A stretch of 64,000 nt of DNA from Paulinella micropora (GCA_009731375.1 BJOX01000122.1:883119-947118); one strand, 5' to 3'; counted from the stretch's first letter, positions 12,431 through 24,826 are shown. Numbers and translations: made by a program. Notes: generated by a model not told the origin, from the sequence alone.

Positions 12431-15400
12431 CTATAGCATCAGATCCAGATCCTGGACATGTGCCTCCGTTGGGTCACCGGGGTCAGCCGATCCCAACGCA
12501 TTGTCAGAACACCAAACAGACATAGCAGCAACAGCAACAGCAGGGGCAGATGGGGGCTGTGAAGTGCATGAAGAGCTAGATGCGAGGGTGTTAGCTGAAG
12601 AGAAGAACTCGGAGACACTACGCTGCGCTCCCGAACCCCTCTCTCTAGCCAGGACGTCCACACTGCGCGGACGGCCGCGCCGCGCAACATCAACGTCACT
12701 TGGGGGAGAGGGTGGGACAGAAGCTGATGGAACCTCAGTGAGGTCAATCACCTCCTCGCCCCCATCCTCCACCCCAAGCTCCTCCCTTTTACCCTCCCTA
12801 GCAGACCAACACTCAGACACATATGATCCAAACAACACATCCAACTTTGGAGGGGGACGCAACGCTGTAACCCCTAACAACGCAGCAAGCCTAAAGTTAC
12901 TGCGGAAGCGCGACTTCCCCTGAAAAAGCTTACAAAACAATCGTGATTGATCCACAGGCGACATATCATCCCAACCCTGCCGCACAGAGCCCTCCCGCTC
13001 CCGCCCAAGCAACACATCCTCCACCACAACCTCACCGCCTACGACCTCACCACCCTCCTCACTCCCTCCATCCCCCTCAGCACCCCCCACAGCCATGCCA
13101 CCGAGCCTCTGCATACTCAGCAACAGCTGCTTACGTCTCCCCTCATGCATGGGGCAATCCCATAAGAAGTGCGCAAGGGACTCATTGACATCATCATGAC
13201 AACAGAAGCAGCGAGGGGACATGCCACTGACCAACTTGCTGCGGTACAACCGAAGGCGGTTGTTGCAGCTGAGCAACCTTCTCCGAAGCAGATTATAATG
13301 CGCATCATCAAGGGCTACCCATCTTGGGAACTCCTTAGTTCCAAAGACTTGTCTTAGGATGACTCGCAGGCCATCAGTAAGATCGCTGCCTGCCTCTCGC
13401 TTGTCCCACATCAGTTGCTGCACCATCTTGACGTCCTGCTGAAGGGCCCACTTGTCCACAGTCGAACACCAACCCTCGAGGTCCTTCTCTGAGCTATTTA
13501 GGAGCTCCTGAAGCCCTTGTTGTAGATCCATTGAGTCCCTGATAGCGCCTTCGGCCTCCGCAGTCCAGTCGGATTTGACTTGAGATGCGATGACAGGAAA
13601 TCGCTTCTCCGGTAGAACACGCAGCCGTCCATAGAACTTCAGTTGCGCCGCCCGCCGCAAACGCTCCGCACTCAAAGAGCGCGCCAGAAAGAGTGTAATC
13701 CACTTGCTTGTCTTAGGGCTGATGCCGAGAATCATCCTCATGGGGCGCAGCATTGCTGCCTCCAGCTTGGTGAGCTGCGATACGGGGGCACGCCAGACAT
13801 CGAAGGCGTACTTCAGCTTGGCCCCCACAAGTTGATTCCAGCACATGAGACGATACCTAGCTTGTATCTCACCTGCACACCACAAAGAGTACCAACCTGC
13901 GGTGGCGACTTCAGTGACACGCGTAGCCCGCAGGGCCTGCTCCTTCCACTTCAGGTCGTCGGTGATAACCACTCCCAGGTACTTGTACTGACTGGTGACA
14001 CAAAGCTTCTGGCCGCGAAACCACACCACGGGCTCACCTCGCTCCCTGATACTTGGTCGTTTCGCCTTGCTCGACGTGTAAATGGGCATGATTTCCGTCT
14101 TGCCGGGCTTCAAGTTGACTTCCAGCCGGTAATCTTCCGCGAACTTGGCCACAACATTGACCATCTTCTGGAGCTCGGTGCGACTGTGAGCGATGAGGGC
14201 CACGTCGTCCGCGTATAGAAGTGCCTTGATGTCGTTCAGCCGCTTCACATCCGTGATCTTGAGGGCACTCGCCAGCCGATCACACAGCTCATCCATAAAG
14301 ACGTTGAAGAGTGTGGGAGAGAGAGGGGACCCCTGTTGGACGCCTACACCCTCCAGTACTTCGGGGGTGAGTGCTCCATCAACTAGCACTTGCGACGAAG
14401 TCTGCTCGTAGCACCTGCGTAGCGTGCGCCAGAACTTGCCCCTTACACCCAGCTTCCAGAGCCTCTCAAATAGGCCATCTCTCCAAACAGACGGGAAAGC
14501 CTTGCGTAGATCGACGAACAGGACATACGACTCCCGCTTCTGCTGCTGACGCCCCTTCAACCTCTGCCAAAGGGTAAAGACCTGATCCGTAGTGCGACGC
14601 CCCGGGCGGAAGCCTCCCTGCTCTGGACGTAGCTTATCCGGGCCATCCACGAAGAGCGTTAGACGAGTAGCTAATAAGGACAGATACAGCTTACCAAGGC
14701 AACTAATAATCGAGATATCCCTCCAGTTGTCAGGATCCGTAGGATCCCCACCCTTGGGGATATTGACGATGATTCCCTTGCCCCAAGCTTTTGGAGTCCT
14801 CTCGGCTTCTCGAATCCAGTTGAAGTACTGCGTTAAGTAGCCATTGATGTAGGCGCCGCCATACTTGAGCATCTCGTTCTTCACTTTGTCCTCGCCACAA
14901 GCTTTGTGGTTATTCAGGGCACGTTGCCTTGCAAGGACCTCCTCTTGCGTGAACGGCTTGTCCAGCTCTTCGCAAGTGTCTTCACCTACTTCGTGCTCCT
15001 TCATAGCCCGGGCCACCTCATCTCTGAAGCGATCGTTCCAGTGGAACTGCCGCTTAGCTTCGGCTTCCTCCCACTCCAGCGAGCCTGCTTCTGCACAGCA
15101 CTCCACCACAACAGCCGCACTTGCCGGATTTTCCCGTGGCTTCACCGAATTTTTCCGAAATTCCTCCCACCGAGCGACCTTTTCCGGCAGCGTACACGCC
15201 AGTGAGCCATCCTCCCTTTGCACCGGCGCGGAGACCTTCGTTCTGCGTGCCCCGCCAAGCCGCTTCGCGAGTAGCCAAAAGCGCTTTGAGGATTGCTCGC
15301 GTTGACATTTGACCGCTTCTTCCTGCACTTGCTTGAAGGAGGCGGACTTCTTGGCCCGAGTTGCCTTCCGAATTTGCTTGCGGAGCCGTAGCCAATTCAG

Positions 15401-17539
15401 ACGGGCTTCCGCATTCGATTCATCCCTCCTGTATGCTGCGTAGGCCTCCCGGCGCTGCTGAATGAGCTCCTTTAGCTCCCCGTCGAACCAATTGTTGGTG
15501 AAACGGGGTCGTATACATCTGGAGCCAAGGACCCGGTGCGCCGCCATTCGGAAGGACTGCGCCACTCGCTCGGTGACGTCATCTACCACCCGTTGGCTGT
15601 CGGCACCACCCGATAGGTCAAGCTCAGGCAGCTGATGCACTCCAAGCTTCTGTAGGCAATGCTGGAATACGTCATCGAACTTGTCGCGTAGATAATCCAG
15701 CGCTTGCTTCGCAGCGTGATCATTACCCGAGACACCAGCACCAATAAGCTTATCAACACGAAAGGACCTGTAAGGTTTCGCAGCCCGCTTTGGCCGGCGC
15801 TGGCCGCTCCACGTCAGTTCGGCCCATACTGCCTTGTGGTCCGTATCAAGATCATCTTCGCATACTCCGAACTTTGCTCCAGATGCCAAGCCAGGCGACG
15901 CGCAGATGTAATCGAGGAGGTGCTTGCCTGTGCCCATGCCGCGCTGCTCACGCCGGGACCACCAGTAGGACCCTTCCACTGGGCACGAGAAGCCGCTCAG
16001 ATTTCGCAGGCCCGTAGCGACGAGGACAGCCGCGAGTCTCTTGCCGTTCTCCGAACGTACCGGTGCTCCCTTATCATCGACCTCCCCGTGCTGACCGACG
16101 ATGCCCTCCTCTTTTCGGCTGCATGCCGGCCCGAGCTTCGCGTTGGCATCCGCCACCGTGACCACAAGACCTTTGGCTCCAAAAAAAGCTATAGCTGCCT
16201 GCCAGGCCGCATACGCCTCTGACGACTCTTCTTCCTGCGTTTCCTGGGGAAAGTAGCCGTTGCCCACATAGATATCCTGAGCGCCGGTAACACCCGAGGC
16301 GATACGCAGCCACACTTGCTGCCGGTGGTCGACGGGGGCTGACACCAGGTTGCAATACGGACCAAGGAAGTTAGCCACCGCGAATAGAACCCCACCCTTG
16401 CAGCGATTTTTCTCGCTGACCTCCGCAGGTTTTCCAAAAATCCGGAATCCATCCAGGCTGCATTTGGAAAGTTGCTTCTTGCCCATGCGGTGCTCCTGAG
16501 CCCCGATGACTAGCCAGCCCTCGTGCTTGTAGAATGATGCCCATTCCGCCGTGCCTACGTTGTCGTATCCCGTTTTACCCTGCCAGTTGTGACTCGCGAC
16601 GAGTAGCTTGAAGCCGGTATCGAACTGCTTGGAGCGGTGCTTCTTGGCTCGTTTCCGGACCCGACGGCCGCGCTTGGCTTCCGCCCTCGTGCTGCCCCCC
16701 TCTGCAGGTGCTTGCGCAGGTTGGTCCCCCACTGCACTGGCCGCCGAATGCAGGGGCACCACATGCACATCAGCACACTCAGACACACACTTAGGTGCAT
16801 CGGCAGCCAATTCCGAAGACACCACCTGCACATCATCGACACATTCTTCATGCAGAGGCAAGACGCGATATCCCGTCGCAGCTTCCTCCTTCCGGACCGC
16901 CGCTTCCCCACGCAGATGGATGCGAATAAGCCTTCGGACACGTTCCCTGTCCCTGAACCTGCGCCCAAGGGCCACATTGACCCCTCTGCCGAAGAATTTG
17001 AGATGTTTGAGTTGCTGCAACGCCGTCTGCCTGCTGTCATCGTCCTCGTAGACCAGCTCCAGGTGACGAGACATTCGCTGGCCTTGCCACTCCATTACCG
17101 GGACCACCAGACCAAGACCGCTCATTTTGGAGGCGATCTCCTGTAGATTGGCGCGTTCTGAGAGCCCCCAGACAATCAGATTACGCCCGTCCTTGTCGTA
17201 CCGATCTACCCGCCGGTACCGTCGAGGCGGCGGTGCCATCTGCCATATCGCGCCGCTCGCCTTATGTTGAAGCGCCGACCCGTGTGCCAGGTTTGGGGAG
17301 GAAGGATGAGGCGCAGCTAAGATAGCCTCTCCACGTGGTTCAGGAATTCCGTCATATACGCGAGCCCTCATCCTCCCATCCTGGGACATCGGGCCAGAGC
17401 CCGTCGAAGAGGCATTCCCACGGGGATTGTCCAGGTCTTCGGCGATTCTACCTTGTCCCATAAGGGCCACAGTGGTAGCTCCGTGCTTCGCGTATTTGTA
17501 ATCCATTGAGAGTAGTAGACGGCCAATGTCGCTGGCCAT
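12431..17539 (-). CDS. LINE (non-LTR retrotransposon) endonuclease-reverse transcriptase polyprotein
   Basis: One unbroken frame of about 1702 codons encodes the enzyme for target-primed reverse transcription. I start at the ATG at 17539, just inside a GTG. In order: a basic N-terminal region; an apurinic-type endonuclease (about residues 320-600) with ADANAKLG in place of the usual GDFN motif, a C-terminal DTDHKA motif and LLDYICAS before it; a reverse transcriptase (about 860-1200) with RPEQGGFRPGRRTTDQ, YVLFVDLRKAF, QQGSPLSPTLFN and the catalytic YADD at about 1109; and a C-terminal zinc knuckle CFCCHDDVNESLAHFLWDC near 1445. Only about 10 bases separate the stop from a TAT trinucleotide tail, as in elements with simple-repeat tails. 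This could be a young, possibly active copy. I do not assign the clade; L1-like or Jockey/I-like are both possible. Confidence 0.93.
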   Translation of the reverse strand: MASDIGRLLLSMDYKYAKHGATTVALMGQGRIAEDLDNPRGNASSTGSGPMSQDGRMRARVYDGIPEPRGEAILAAPHPSSPNLAHGSALQHKASGAIWQMAPPPRRYRRVDRYDKDGRNLIVWGLSERANLQEIASKMSGLGLVVPVMEWQGQRMSRHLELVYEDDDSRQTALQQLKHLKFFGRGVNVALGRRFRDRERVRRLIRIHLRGEAAVRKEEAATGYRVLPLHEECVDDVQVVSSELAADAPKCVSECADVHVVPLHSAASAVGDQPAQAPAEGGSTRAEAKRGRRVRKRAKKHRSKQFDTGFKLLVASHNWQGKTGYDNVGTAEWASFYKHEGWLVIGAQEHRMGKKQLSKCSLDGFRIFGKPAEVSEKNRCKGGVLFAVANFLGPYCNLVSAPVDHRQQVWLRIASGVTGAQDIYVGNGYFPQETQEEESSEAYAAWQAAIAFFGAKGLVVTVADANAKLGPACSRKEEGIVGQHGEVDDKGAPVRSENGKRLAAVLVATGLRNLSGFSCPVEGSYWWSRREQRGMGTGKHLLDYICASPGLASGAKFGVCEDDLDTDHKAVWAELTWSGQRRPKRAAKPYRSFRVDKLIGAGVSGNDHAAKQALDYLRDKFDDVFQHCLQKLGVHQLPELDLSGGADSQRVVDDVTERVAQSFRMAAHRVLGSRCIRPRFTNNWFDGELKELIQQRREAYAAYRRDESNAEARLNWLRLRKQIRKATRAKKSASFKQVQEEAVKCQREQSSKRFWLLAKRLGGARRTKVSAPVQREDGSLACTLPEKVARWEEFRKNSVKPRENPASAAVVVECCAEAGSLEWEEAEAKRQFHWNDRFRDEVARAMKEHEVGEDTCEELDKPFTQEEVLARQRALNNHKACGEDKVKNEMLKYGGAYINGYLTQYFNWIREAERTPKAWGKGIIVNIPKGGDPTDPDNWRDISIISCLGKLYLSLLATRLTLFVDGPDKLRPEQGGFRPGRRTTDQVFTLWQRLKGRQQQKRESYVLFVDLRKAFPSVWRDGLFERLWKLGVRGKFWRTLRRCYEQTSSQVLVDGALTPEVLEGVGVQQGSPLSPTLFNVFMDELCDRLASALKITDVKRLNDIKALLYADDVALIAHSRTELQKMVNVVAKFAEDYRLEVNLKPGKTEIMPIYTSSKAKRPSIRERGEPVVWFRGQKLCVTSQYKYLGVVITDDLKWKEQALRATRVTEVATAGWYSLWCAGEIQARYRLMCWNQLVGAKLKYAFDVWRAPVSQLTKLEAAMLRPMRMILGISPKTSKWITLFLARSLSAERLRRAAQLKFYGRLRVLPEKRFPVIASQVKSDWTAEAEGAIRDSMDLQQGLQELLNSSEKDLEGWCSTVDKWALQQDVKMVQQLMWDKREAGSDLTDGLRVILRQVFGTKEFPRWVALDDAHYNLLRRRLLSCNNRLRLYRSKLVSGMSPRCFCCHDDVNESLAHFLWDCPMHEGRRKQLLLSMQRLGGMAVGGAEGDGGSEEGGEVVGGEVVVEDVLLGREREGSVRQGWDDMSPVDQSRLFCKLFQGKSRFRSNFRLAALLGVTALRPPPKLDVLFGSYVSECWSAREGKREELGVEDGGEEVIDLTEVPSASVPPSPPSDVDVARRGRPRSVDVLARERGSGAQRSVSEFFSSANTLASSSSCTSQPPSAPAVAVAAMSVWCSDNALGSADPGDPTEAHVQDLDLML

Positions 17540-18530
17540 CACCGCCGCGCCTCTTTACGCCGAGGAAAGCGCCCGTCCATGCAAATAGCATCGGCGGTAT
17601 CTGCAACACACACTACACGCATTTCCGCCGGTGTCACTGGACGCTGCCGCGTCGCTTCGTGCCCTTCGGCGCCCGCCAGCACCCCCAGCGTCGCCAGAAC
17701 CTGCCTCACGCACTACACACACTCTCCATCGCATCGCCAACGCCTCTACTCTCATGCCTTATGGACTTTCAGCTGCTCCTAACAATACACATCATGAGGT
17801 ACGGGTGTCCCCGAGTGGAGCCAGATCGGACGGCGTGCCGCTGAAACTCCTTCCCCCACGTGGGTATAGAAGGCGCGAACCTAGCGGTACCTATAGGGTC
17901 TTACAGACAAGTATAGTAATCCCAGCCGAAGCTGCTCAGTTAGAAATGCAACGGTGGAGGGTGTGAATGCATGGGGCAAGGCACGGCAACGCAGCAAGGC
18001 ACTGGCAAGGCATTGGGACCGACTGAAGCCCCTCTCCAACGTGCGCTCATCATGTGTTCCAGTTAGGCAACCCCGAAGAAGCGAAGATAGGGAGGAGACA
18101 AAACCCAGATAGGATGAAGATAGGATTAACATGAAGCCGAAATGGAGCCGAGTTGGAACAGGTCAACTCAGCCCCATCTCGGCTCAATGTGAATCCTATC
18201 TTCAACCCATCTCGGTACTGTTTCCTCCGAATGCTCACCTCAACAAGATCACCAAACCGGAACTGGAAGCCCCCAGGCATTTACTCGGCAGGAAATTCGG
18301 CGAAAATGGGCTAACCAGGAAACCAGACCCAAACCAACAGCCAAGAAAAACGAGCCAACCAACAATCCAACAGACAACCCCACAACCTGCCTGGCCGAAC
18401 CCCTACCGAGTAAATGCCCAGTTGAGAGTTGCGCATATCCCGGTGACCGCCCTCCCCAAGCGGTCACCTTCGTGGGGAGAGGCCCAACCACCTCCTCTTC
18501 CCATGGAGTGCCATCTTGTGCACCCCTCCA

Positions 18531-18533
<3 letters not shown>
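17540..18533. other. LINE 5' flank, no gene seen
   Basis: About 1 kb of unique GC-balanced sequence upstream of the LINE start. It probably includes the LINE 5' untranslated region and internal promoter, but I see no defined motif or boundary. No credible reading frame. Confidence 0.5.
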
Positions 18534-18592
<59 letters not shown>

Positions 18593-18615
18593 GTAATAAT
18601 AATAATAATAATAGT
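18534..18615. repeat. (AAT)n array
   Basis: About 80 bp of AAT repeat with one AGT variant, followed by about 130 bp of unique sequence. Confidence 0.95.
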
Positions 18616-18748
18616 GCTTCTCTGTCAATGGCTGATGCAAATCTGCACATGCGCCTCCATCGTCTCACCCGTGAGGGGAGTACGAAGAATTGACGATAAG
18701 CTCTAATGACACCCCCGCAAGGGCAGTTCCAACACTTCCAGACGGACC

Positions 18749-18807
18749 GGTATGTTCAATGAAAATACTGGTGCAGACGGAGCGGTATGTTCAATGAAAA
18801 TACTGGT
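18749..18807. repeat. 35-bp tandem pair next to the SINE
   Basis: GGTATGTTCAATGAAAATAC begins at 18749 and again at 18784, each copy preceded by a GACGGAC/GACGGAG variant. The pair adjoins the 3' end of the tRNA-like body and may be part of the SINE body. Confidence 0.7.
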
Positions 18808-18878
18808 GGCACCGACGGGAATCGAACTGGCGACAGGGCCCAGATGGTAGAACTTGACCACTGGGCTATCACGGTGTC
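18804..18878 (-). mobile_element. tRNA-derived SINE head (degenerate tRNA-like sequence)
   Basis: On the minus strand there is an A-box-like TAGCCCAGTGG (18858-18868) and a B-box-like GTTCGATTCCC (18817-18827) at tRNA spacing. GACACCG at the 5' end can pair with CGGTGCC at the 3' end with one mismatch, and an A plus an encoded CCA follow. The T-arm stem does not pair well and no clear anticodon arm forms. This fits a tRNA-derived SINE or tRNA pseudogene better than a working tRNA. Confidence 0.6.
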
Positions 18879-18908
18879 CAAAATAATAATAATAATAATA
18901 ATAATAAT

Positions 18909-18996
<88 letters not shown>

Positions 18997-19105
18997 GTCA
19001 TCATCACCACCACCACCATCACCACCACCACCACCATCACCATCACATCATTCATTTCTACATACTTACCAACCCACCTGTCTATGTACCTATCTATATA
19101 TCTAC

Positions 19106-19170
<65 letters not shown>
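18879..19170. repeat. AAT, CAT, CAC and ATCT arrays
   Basis: Trinucleotide arrays that change from AAT to CAT to CAC, a short unique islet, then ATCT repeats running into repeat copy D. Confidence 0.92.
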
Positions 19171-19171
<1 letters not shown>

Positions 19172-19863
19172 GGTACTAGGGAGCTTTGGTATCGCCTGTA
19201 TCAGTCCCTTCCGTGCAAACATCACGGCTTAGCTGTGCATCGGGTTAATACTTTACCCACAGACTTCCTTGGTGACGAAATCAGAAGCTCCTTTTTTCTG
19301 ACATTAGTCGATATCTCAGTTGATCTCATCACTTACTCCACGGAGTGAACCAAGGCCACTTGAGGTGTCACTGACCCTCCCTTGGGCTTGGTTTTTTGAA
19401 ATGGGTGCCATCTGTCGACAGACAGAGAATTAGGGGATGGTGTGGGTGTGCTGGGCCCGTGGTGGGGTGCCTTATGTGTGCCTAGCCATACGCCTATAAG
19501 TCACATGCCGAAATAGCGACGGGAAGCACAATCCTGTTCCCTCAGGGTGCCCTTTCTCGCTTGTTGAGCCCGGAATAAAACCCACAGTGCTCTGTCGGTT
19601 TATACTAGACTGTCGAACAGTCTCGAAACTCCATCTGCTTACTGGGTCCTCTGTAATGGAGGTGGGAGCTCGTTCTGCAAGGGGCGCTTATGGAACGAGC
19701 CCTGGCCCCGCCTGGTACTAGGGAGATTTGGTATCGCCTGTATCAGTCCCTTCCGTGCAAACATCACGGCTTAGCTGGGCATCGGGTTAATACTTTACCC
19801 ACAGACTTCCTTGGTTGACGAAATCAGAAGCTCCTTTTTTCTGACATTAGTCGATATCTCATC
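19171..19863. repeat. 546-bp repeat family, copy D
   Basis: Starts at TGGTACTAGGGAGC, covers more than one period and ends at the shared 3' point. Here only a few degenerate ATCT-like bases follow before other sequence, so the tail is short or lost. Confidence 0.85.
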
Positions 19864-19870
19864 TACCTAT

Positions 19871-19942
19871 GATCTATGTAGGGATGGGCCCGTCAGCAAA
19901 AAGAATGCTCATGCCATAAGATTAAGTAGATGATGATGATGC

Positions 19943-19980
<38 letters not shown>

Positions 19981-19983
19981 GTT

Positions 19984-20025
<42 letters not shown>

Positions 20026-20128
20026 GTGATGATTACGATGATGATTATGATGATGATTATGTATATGATCTATGTAGGGATGGGCCCGTCAGCAAAAAGA
20101 ATGCACATGCTATAACGTTAAGTAGATG
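19871..20128. repeat. 62-bp direct repeats flanking a (GAT)n array
   Basis: GATCTATGTAGGGATGGGCC and about 40 more bases occur at 19871-19932 and 20067-20128 with a few differences. A GAT trinucleotide array lies between them. Confidence 0.85.
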
Positions 20129-21401
<1,273 letters not shown>

Positions 21402-21526
21402 GTCTCGGCGTTGGCTTTTTCTCTTCAATGATCTTCTTCTAATCACCACTGTACCATCGCCTCGCTTCAAAGTGAAAGCATTAGTACCACTCAAAGAAAC
21501 AACTATCAAGGAACTGCCTGACAAGG
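21402..21526 (+). CDS. Exon of a RhoGEF-type PH-domain protein (host gene)
   Basis: This 125-bp segment lies between an AG (21400-21401) and a GT (21527-21528). It is open in the frame that reads RRWLFLFNDLLLIT, then FKVKALVPLKETTIKELPD. That is the start of a PH domain as found after the DH domain of Dbl-family Rho guanine-nucleotide exchange factors, where the second strand reads xYLFLFNDLLL. A phosphoinositide or protein-binding role next to the DH domain would be expected. Neighbouring islands carry the next PH strands. The rest of the gene, including a DH domain, is not visible in the window. Exon limits are inferred from splice dinucleotides alone. Confidence 0.7.
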
Positions 21527-21539
21527 GTACTATCTATCC

Positions 21540-21576
<37 letters not shown>

Positions 21577-21602
21577 CCTATCTACCTACCTATCTATCTA
21601 TC

Positions 21603-21633
<31 letters not shown>

Positions 21634-21639
21634 CTATCT

Positions 21640-21670
<31 letters not shown>

Positions 21671-21716
21671 TATATATCTATATATATATGTAGATATATA
21701 TATATATATGTATATA

Positions 21717-21763
21717 TCCACTCAAAGAAACAACTATTAAGGAATTGCCTGACAAGGGTACTA
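21717..21763 (+). repeat. Copy 2 of the PH exon 3' end
   Basis: The last ~45 bp of the PH exon (from CCACTCAAAGAAACAACTAT) recur here with small changes, again followed by GGGTACTATC and ATCT repeats. An exon end was copied together with the start of its intron. Confidence 0.8.
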
Positions 21764-21810
21764 TCTATCTATCTATCTATCTATCTGTATATATATATGT
21801 ATATATATGT

Positions 21811-21852
21811 CCAGTCAAAGAAACAACTATCAAGGAATGGCCTGACAAGGGT
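21811..21852 (+). repeat. Copy 3 of the PH exon 3' end, with a consensus splice donor
   Basis: CCAGTCAAAGAAACAACTAT and the rest of the exon end occur once more, now followed by GGGTAAG, the best donor match of the three copies. One base change turns a Leu codon into Trp. The functional donor could be here or at 21527. Confidence 0.75.
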
Positions 21853-21932
<80 letters not shown>

Positions 21933-21973
21933 GATAGACTATATATTTATCTATCTATCTATCTATCTTTCTT

Positions 21974-22004
<31 letters not shown>

Positions 22005-22052
22005 GTCTATCTATCTATCTATTCCATCCATCCATCCATCCATCCATCCCAA

Positions 22053-22084
<32 letters not shown>

Positions 22085-22206
22085 CATCCATCCATCCATC
22101 CATCCATCTATCCATCTATCCATCCATCTATCTATCTATCTATCCATCCATCCATCCATCTATCTATCTATCTATCCATCTATCCATCTATCTATCTATC
22201 TGTCTG

Positions 22207-22237
<31 letters not shown>

Positions 22238-22430
22238 CTCTGTCTGTCTATCTGTCTATCTATCTATCTGTCTATCGTTCTATCTATCTATCTATCTTTT
22301 TATCTATCTATCTATCCATCTATCTATATATTTACATATATATATACTATCTATCTATCTGTCTATCTGTCTATCTATTAATTTTCTCTGTTTGGCTATC
22401 CATTCATCGCTTCATCTGTCTATCTATCCA
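21853..22430. repeat. GATA, ATCT and CATC arrays
   Basis: GATA repeats, then ATCT and CATC repeats with variants. No other signal. Confidence 0.92.
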
Positions 22431-22436
22431 TCTAGA

Positions 22437-22482
22437 TGACAAGTTTTGTTTTGAAGCTATGGATGGAGAGACAAACAGAAAA
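22437..22482 (+). other. Second PH-domain exon island, copy 1
   Basis: After CATCTAG the sequence reads GATGACAAGTTTTGTTTTGA and gives [11 protein letters not shown] in one frame, which suits the middle strands of a PH domain (FCFEV pattern). Two more copies follow at 22782 and 22889. The 3' end diverges from the other copies. Confidence 0.45.
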
Positions 22483-22513
22483 AATACATATATAGACAGA
22501 TAGACAGATAGAC

Positions 22514-22574
<61 letters not shown>

Positions 22575-22624
22575 CTAACCCTAACTTCAATAGATAGATA
22601 GATAGATATATAGATAGATAGATC

Positions 22625-22718
<94 letters not shown>
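22483..22718. repeat. GATA array
   Basis: GATA tetranucleotides with a short insert (about 22574-22590). Confidence 0.92.
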
Positions 22719-22934
22719 GAAAGTGACTTTTGGAGGCAAGATCTGGAAGCTCTGCTGTCTATCTATCCGTCTAGATGACAAGCTTTGTTTTGAAGTGACT
22801 TGTGGTCGCTCTGCTGTCTATCTATCTATTTGTTTGTTTTGTCTATCCATCCATCCATCGCTTCATTTGTCTATCTATCCATCTAGATGGCAAGTTTTGT
22901 TTTGAAGTGACATGTGGAGGAAAGACCTGGTACA
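22719..22934 (+). other. Second PH-domain exon island, copies 2 and 3
   Basis: Pieces of the same exon recur: GAAAGTGACTTTTGGAGGCA (22719), GATGACAAGCTTTGTTTTGA (from about 22773) and the fullest copy after ATCTAG at about 22886, which reads DGKFCFEVTCGGKTW. In this copy the strand pattern and the Trp fit the PH-domain core. The fragments are separated by ATCT and CATC repeats. Confidence 0.5.
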
Positions 22935-24353
22935 TTACATTACATTGCATTACATTACATTACGTTACATTACATTACATTACATTACATTGCATTGGAT
23001 TGCATTGGATTGCATGGCATGGCATGGCATGGTATTGTATTGCTGCATTGCGTTGCATTACATTACATTACATTACATTACATTACATTACATTACATTA
23101 CATTACATTACATGACAATACATTACATTACATTACATTACGTTACATTACGTTACATTAAATTTCATTACATTACATTGCATTGCGTTGGATTGTATTG
23201 CATGGCATGGCATGGCATGGTATTGTATTGCTGCATTGCGTTGCATTACATTACATTATATTACATTATATTACATTACATTACATGACATTACATGACA
23301 TTACATATTACATTACATTACATTACATTACATTACATTACATTACATTACATTACATTACATTACATTGCATTACATTACATTACATTACATGACATGA
23401 CATGACATGACATTACATTACATTACTGTACATTATATTACTATTACATTACATTACATTACATTACATTACATTACATTGGATTGGATTGGATTGTATT
23501 GCGTGGCATGGCATGGCATGGTATTGTATTGATGGATTGCGTTGCATTACATCACATTACATTACATTACATTACATTAGATTACATTACATTACATTAC
23601 ATGACATTACGTTACATTACATTACATTAAATTACATTACATTACATTACATTACATGGCATGGCATGGTATGGCAATGCATTGTATTGCTGCATTACAT
23701 TACATTACATTAAATTACATTACGTTACATTACATCACATCACATCACATCACATCACATTACATTACATTACATTACATGAAATTAAATTACATTACAT
23801 TACATTACATGGCATGGCATGGTATGGCAAGGCATTGTATTGCTGCATTACATTACATTCCATTACATTACATTACATCGCATTACATCACATCACATCA
23901 CATCACATCACATTGCATTAGATGACATTACATTACATTACATTACATTACATTACATTACATTACATTACATTACATTACATTACATTACATTAAATTA
24001 CATTAAATTACATTAAATTACATTACATTACATTACATTACATTATATTACATTACATTACAATACATTACATTACTTTGCATTGCATTGCATTGCATTA
24101 CATTACATTACATTATGACATGATATGCATGACATGACATGACATGAAATGGCACGACATGACATGGCACGACATGACATTGATATGACATGACATGACA
24201 TGACATGACATGACATGACATGACATGACATCATGACATCACATCATATCACATCACATCACATCACATCACATGACAGCACATCACATCACATCACATG
24301 GCATCACTACATTACATTGCATTACATTACATTACATTACATTACATTACATT
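22935..24353. repeat. CATTA-type pentamer array
   Basis: About 1.4 kb of CATTA pentamers with CATGG, CATTG, CATGA, CATCA and GATTG variants. A larger pattern is visible: blocks of GGATTG/CATGG variants recur near 22990-23040, 23183-23235, 23480-23530, 23655-23690 and 23805-23850, which points to higher-order repetition. Confidence 0.92.
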
Positions 24354-24399
24354 AGGACGCTCTCTGCACAATCCATGGAAGCTCGCTCAAGATGGTGTG

Positions 24400-24444
<45 letters not shown>

Positions 24445-24445
24445 A

Positions 24446-24490
<45 letters not shown>

Positions 24491-24491
24491 G

Positions 24492-24541
<50 letters not shown>

Positions 24542-24645
24542 AATATATATATAACTTATATATATATATATATAAACTTATATATATATATATATATCAT
24601 GCCTATGTCTTCGGATATGCAGAACTGACAGACCAAACTATCTAC

Positions 24646-24687
<42 letters not shown>

Positions 24688-24726
24688 CTCTATCTCTCTC
24701 TCTCTCTCTTTCTCTCTCTTTCTCTT

Positions 24727-24773
<47 letters not shown>

Positions 24774-24794
24774 ATCCATCCATCCATCCATCCG

Positions 24795-24826
<32 letters not shown>

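Noticed and set aside
12501-17146. Plus-strand ORFs over the LINE
   Set aside because: They are antisense to a continuous ORF with clear endonuclease, RT and zinc-knuckle motifs.
18804-18878. Functional tRNA gene on the minus strand
   Set aside because: T-arm does not pair, no convincing anticodon arm, and an encoded CCA. A SINE or pseudogene fits better.
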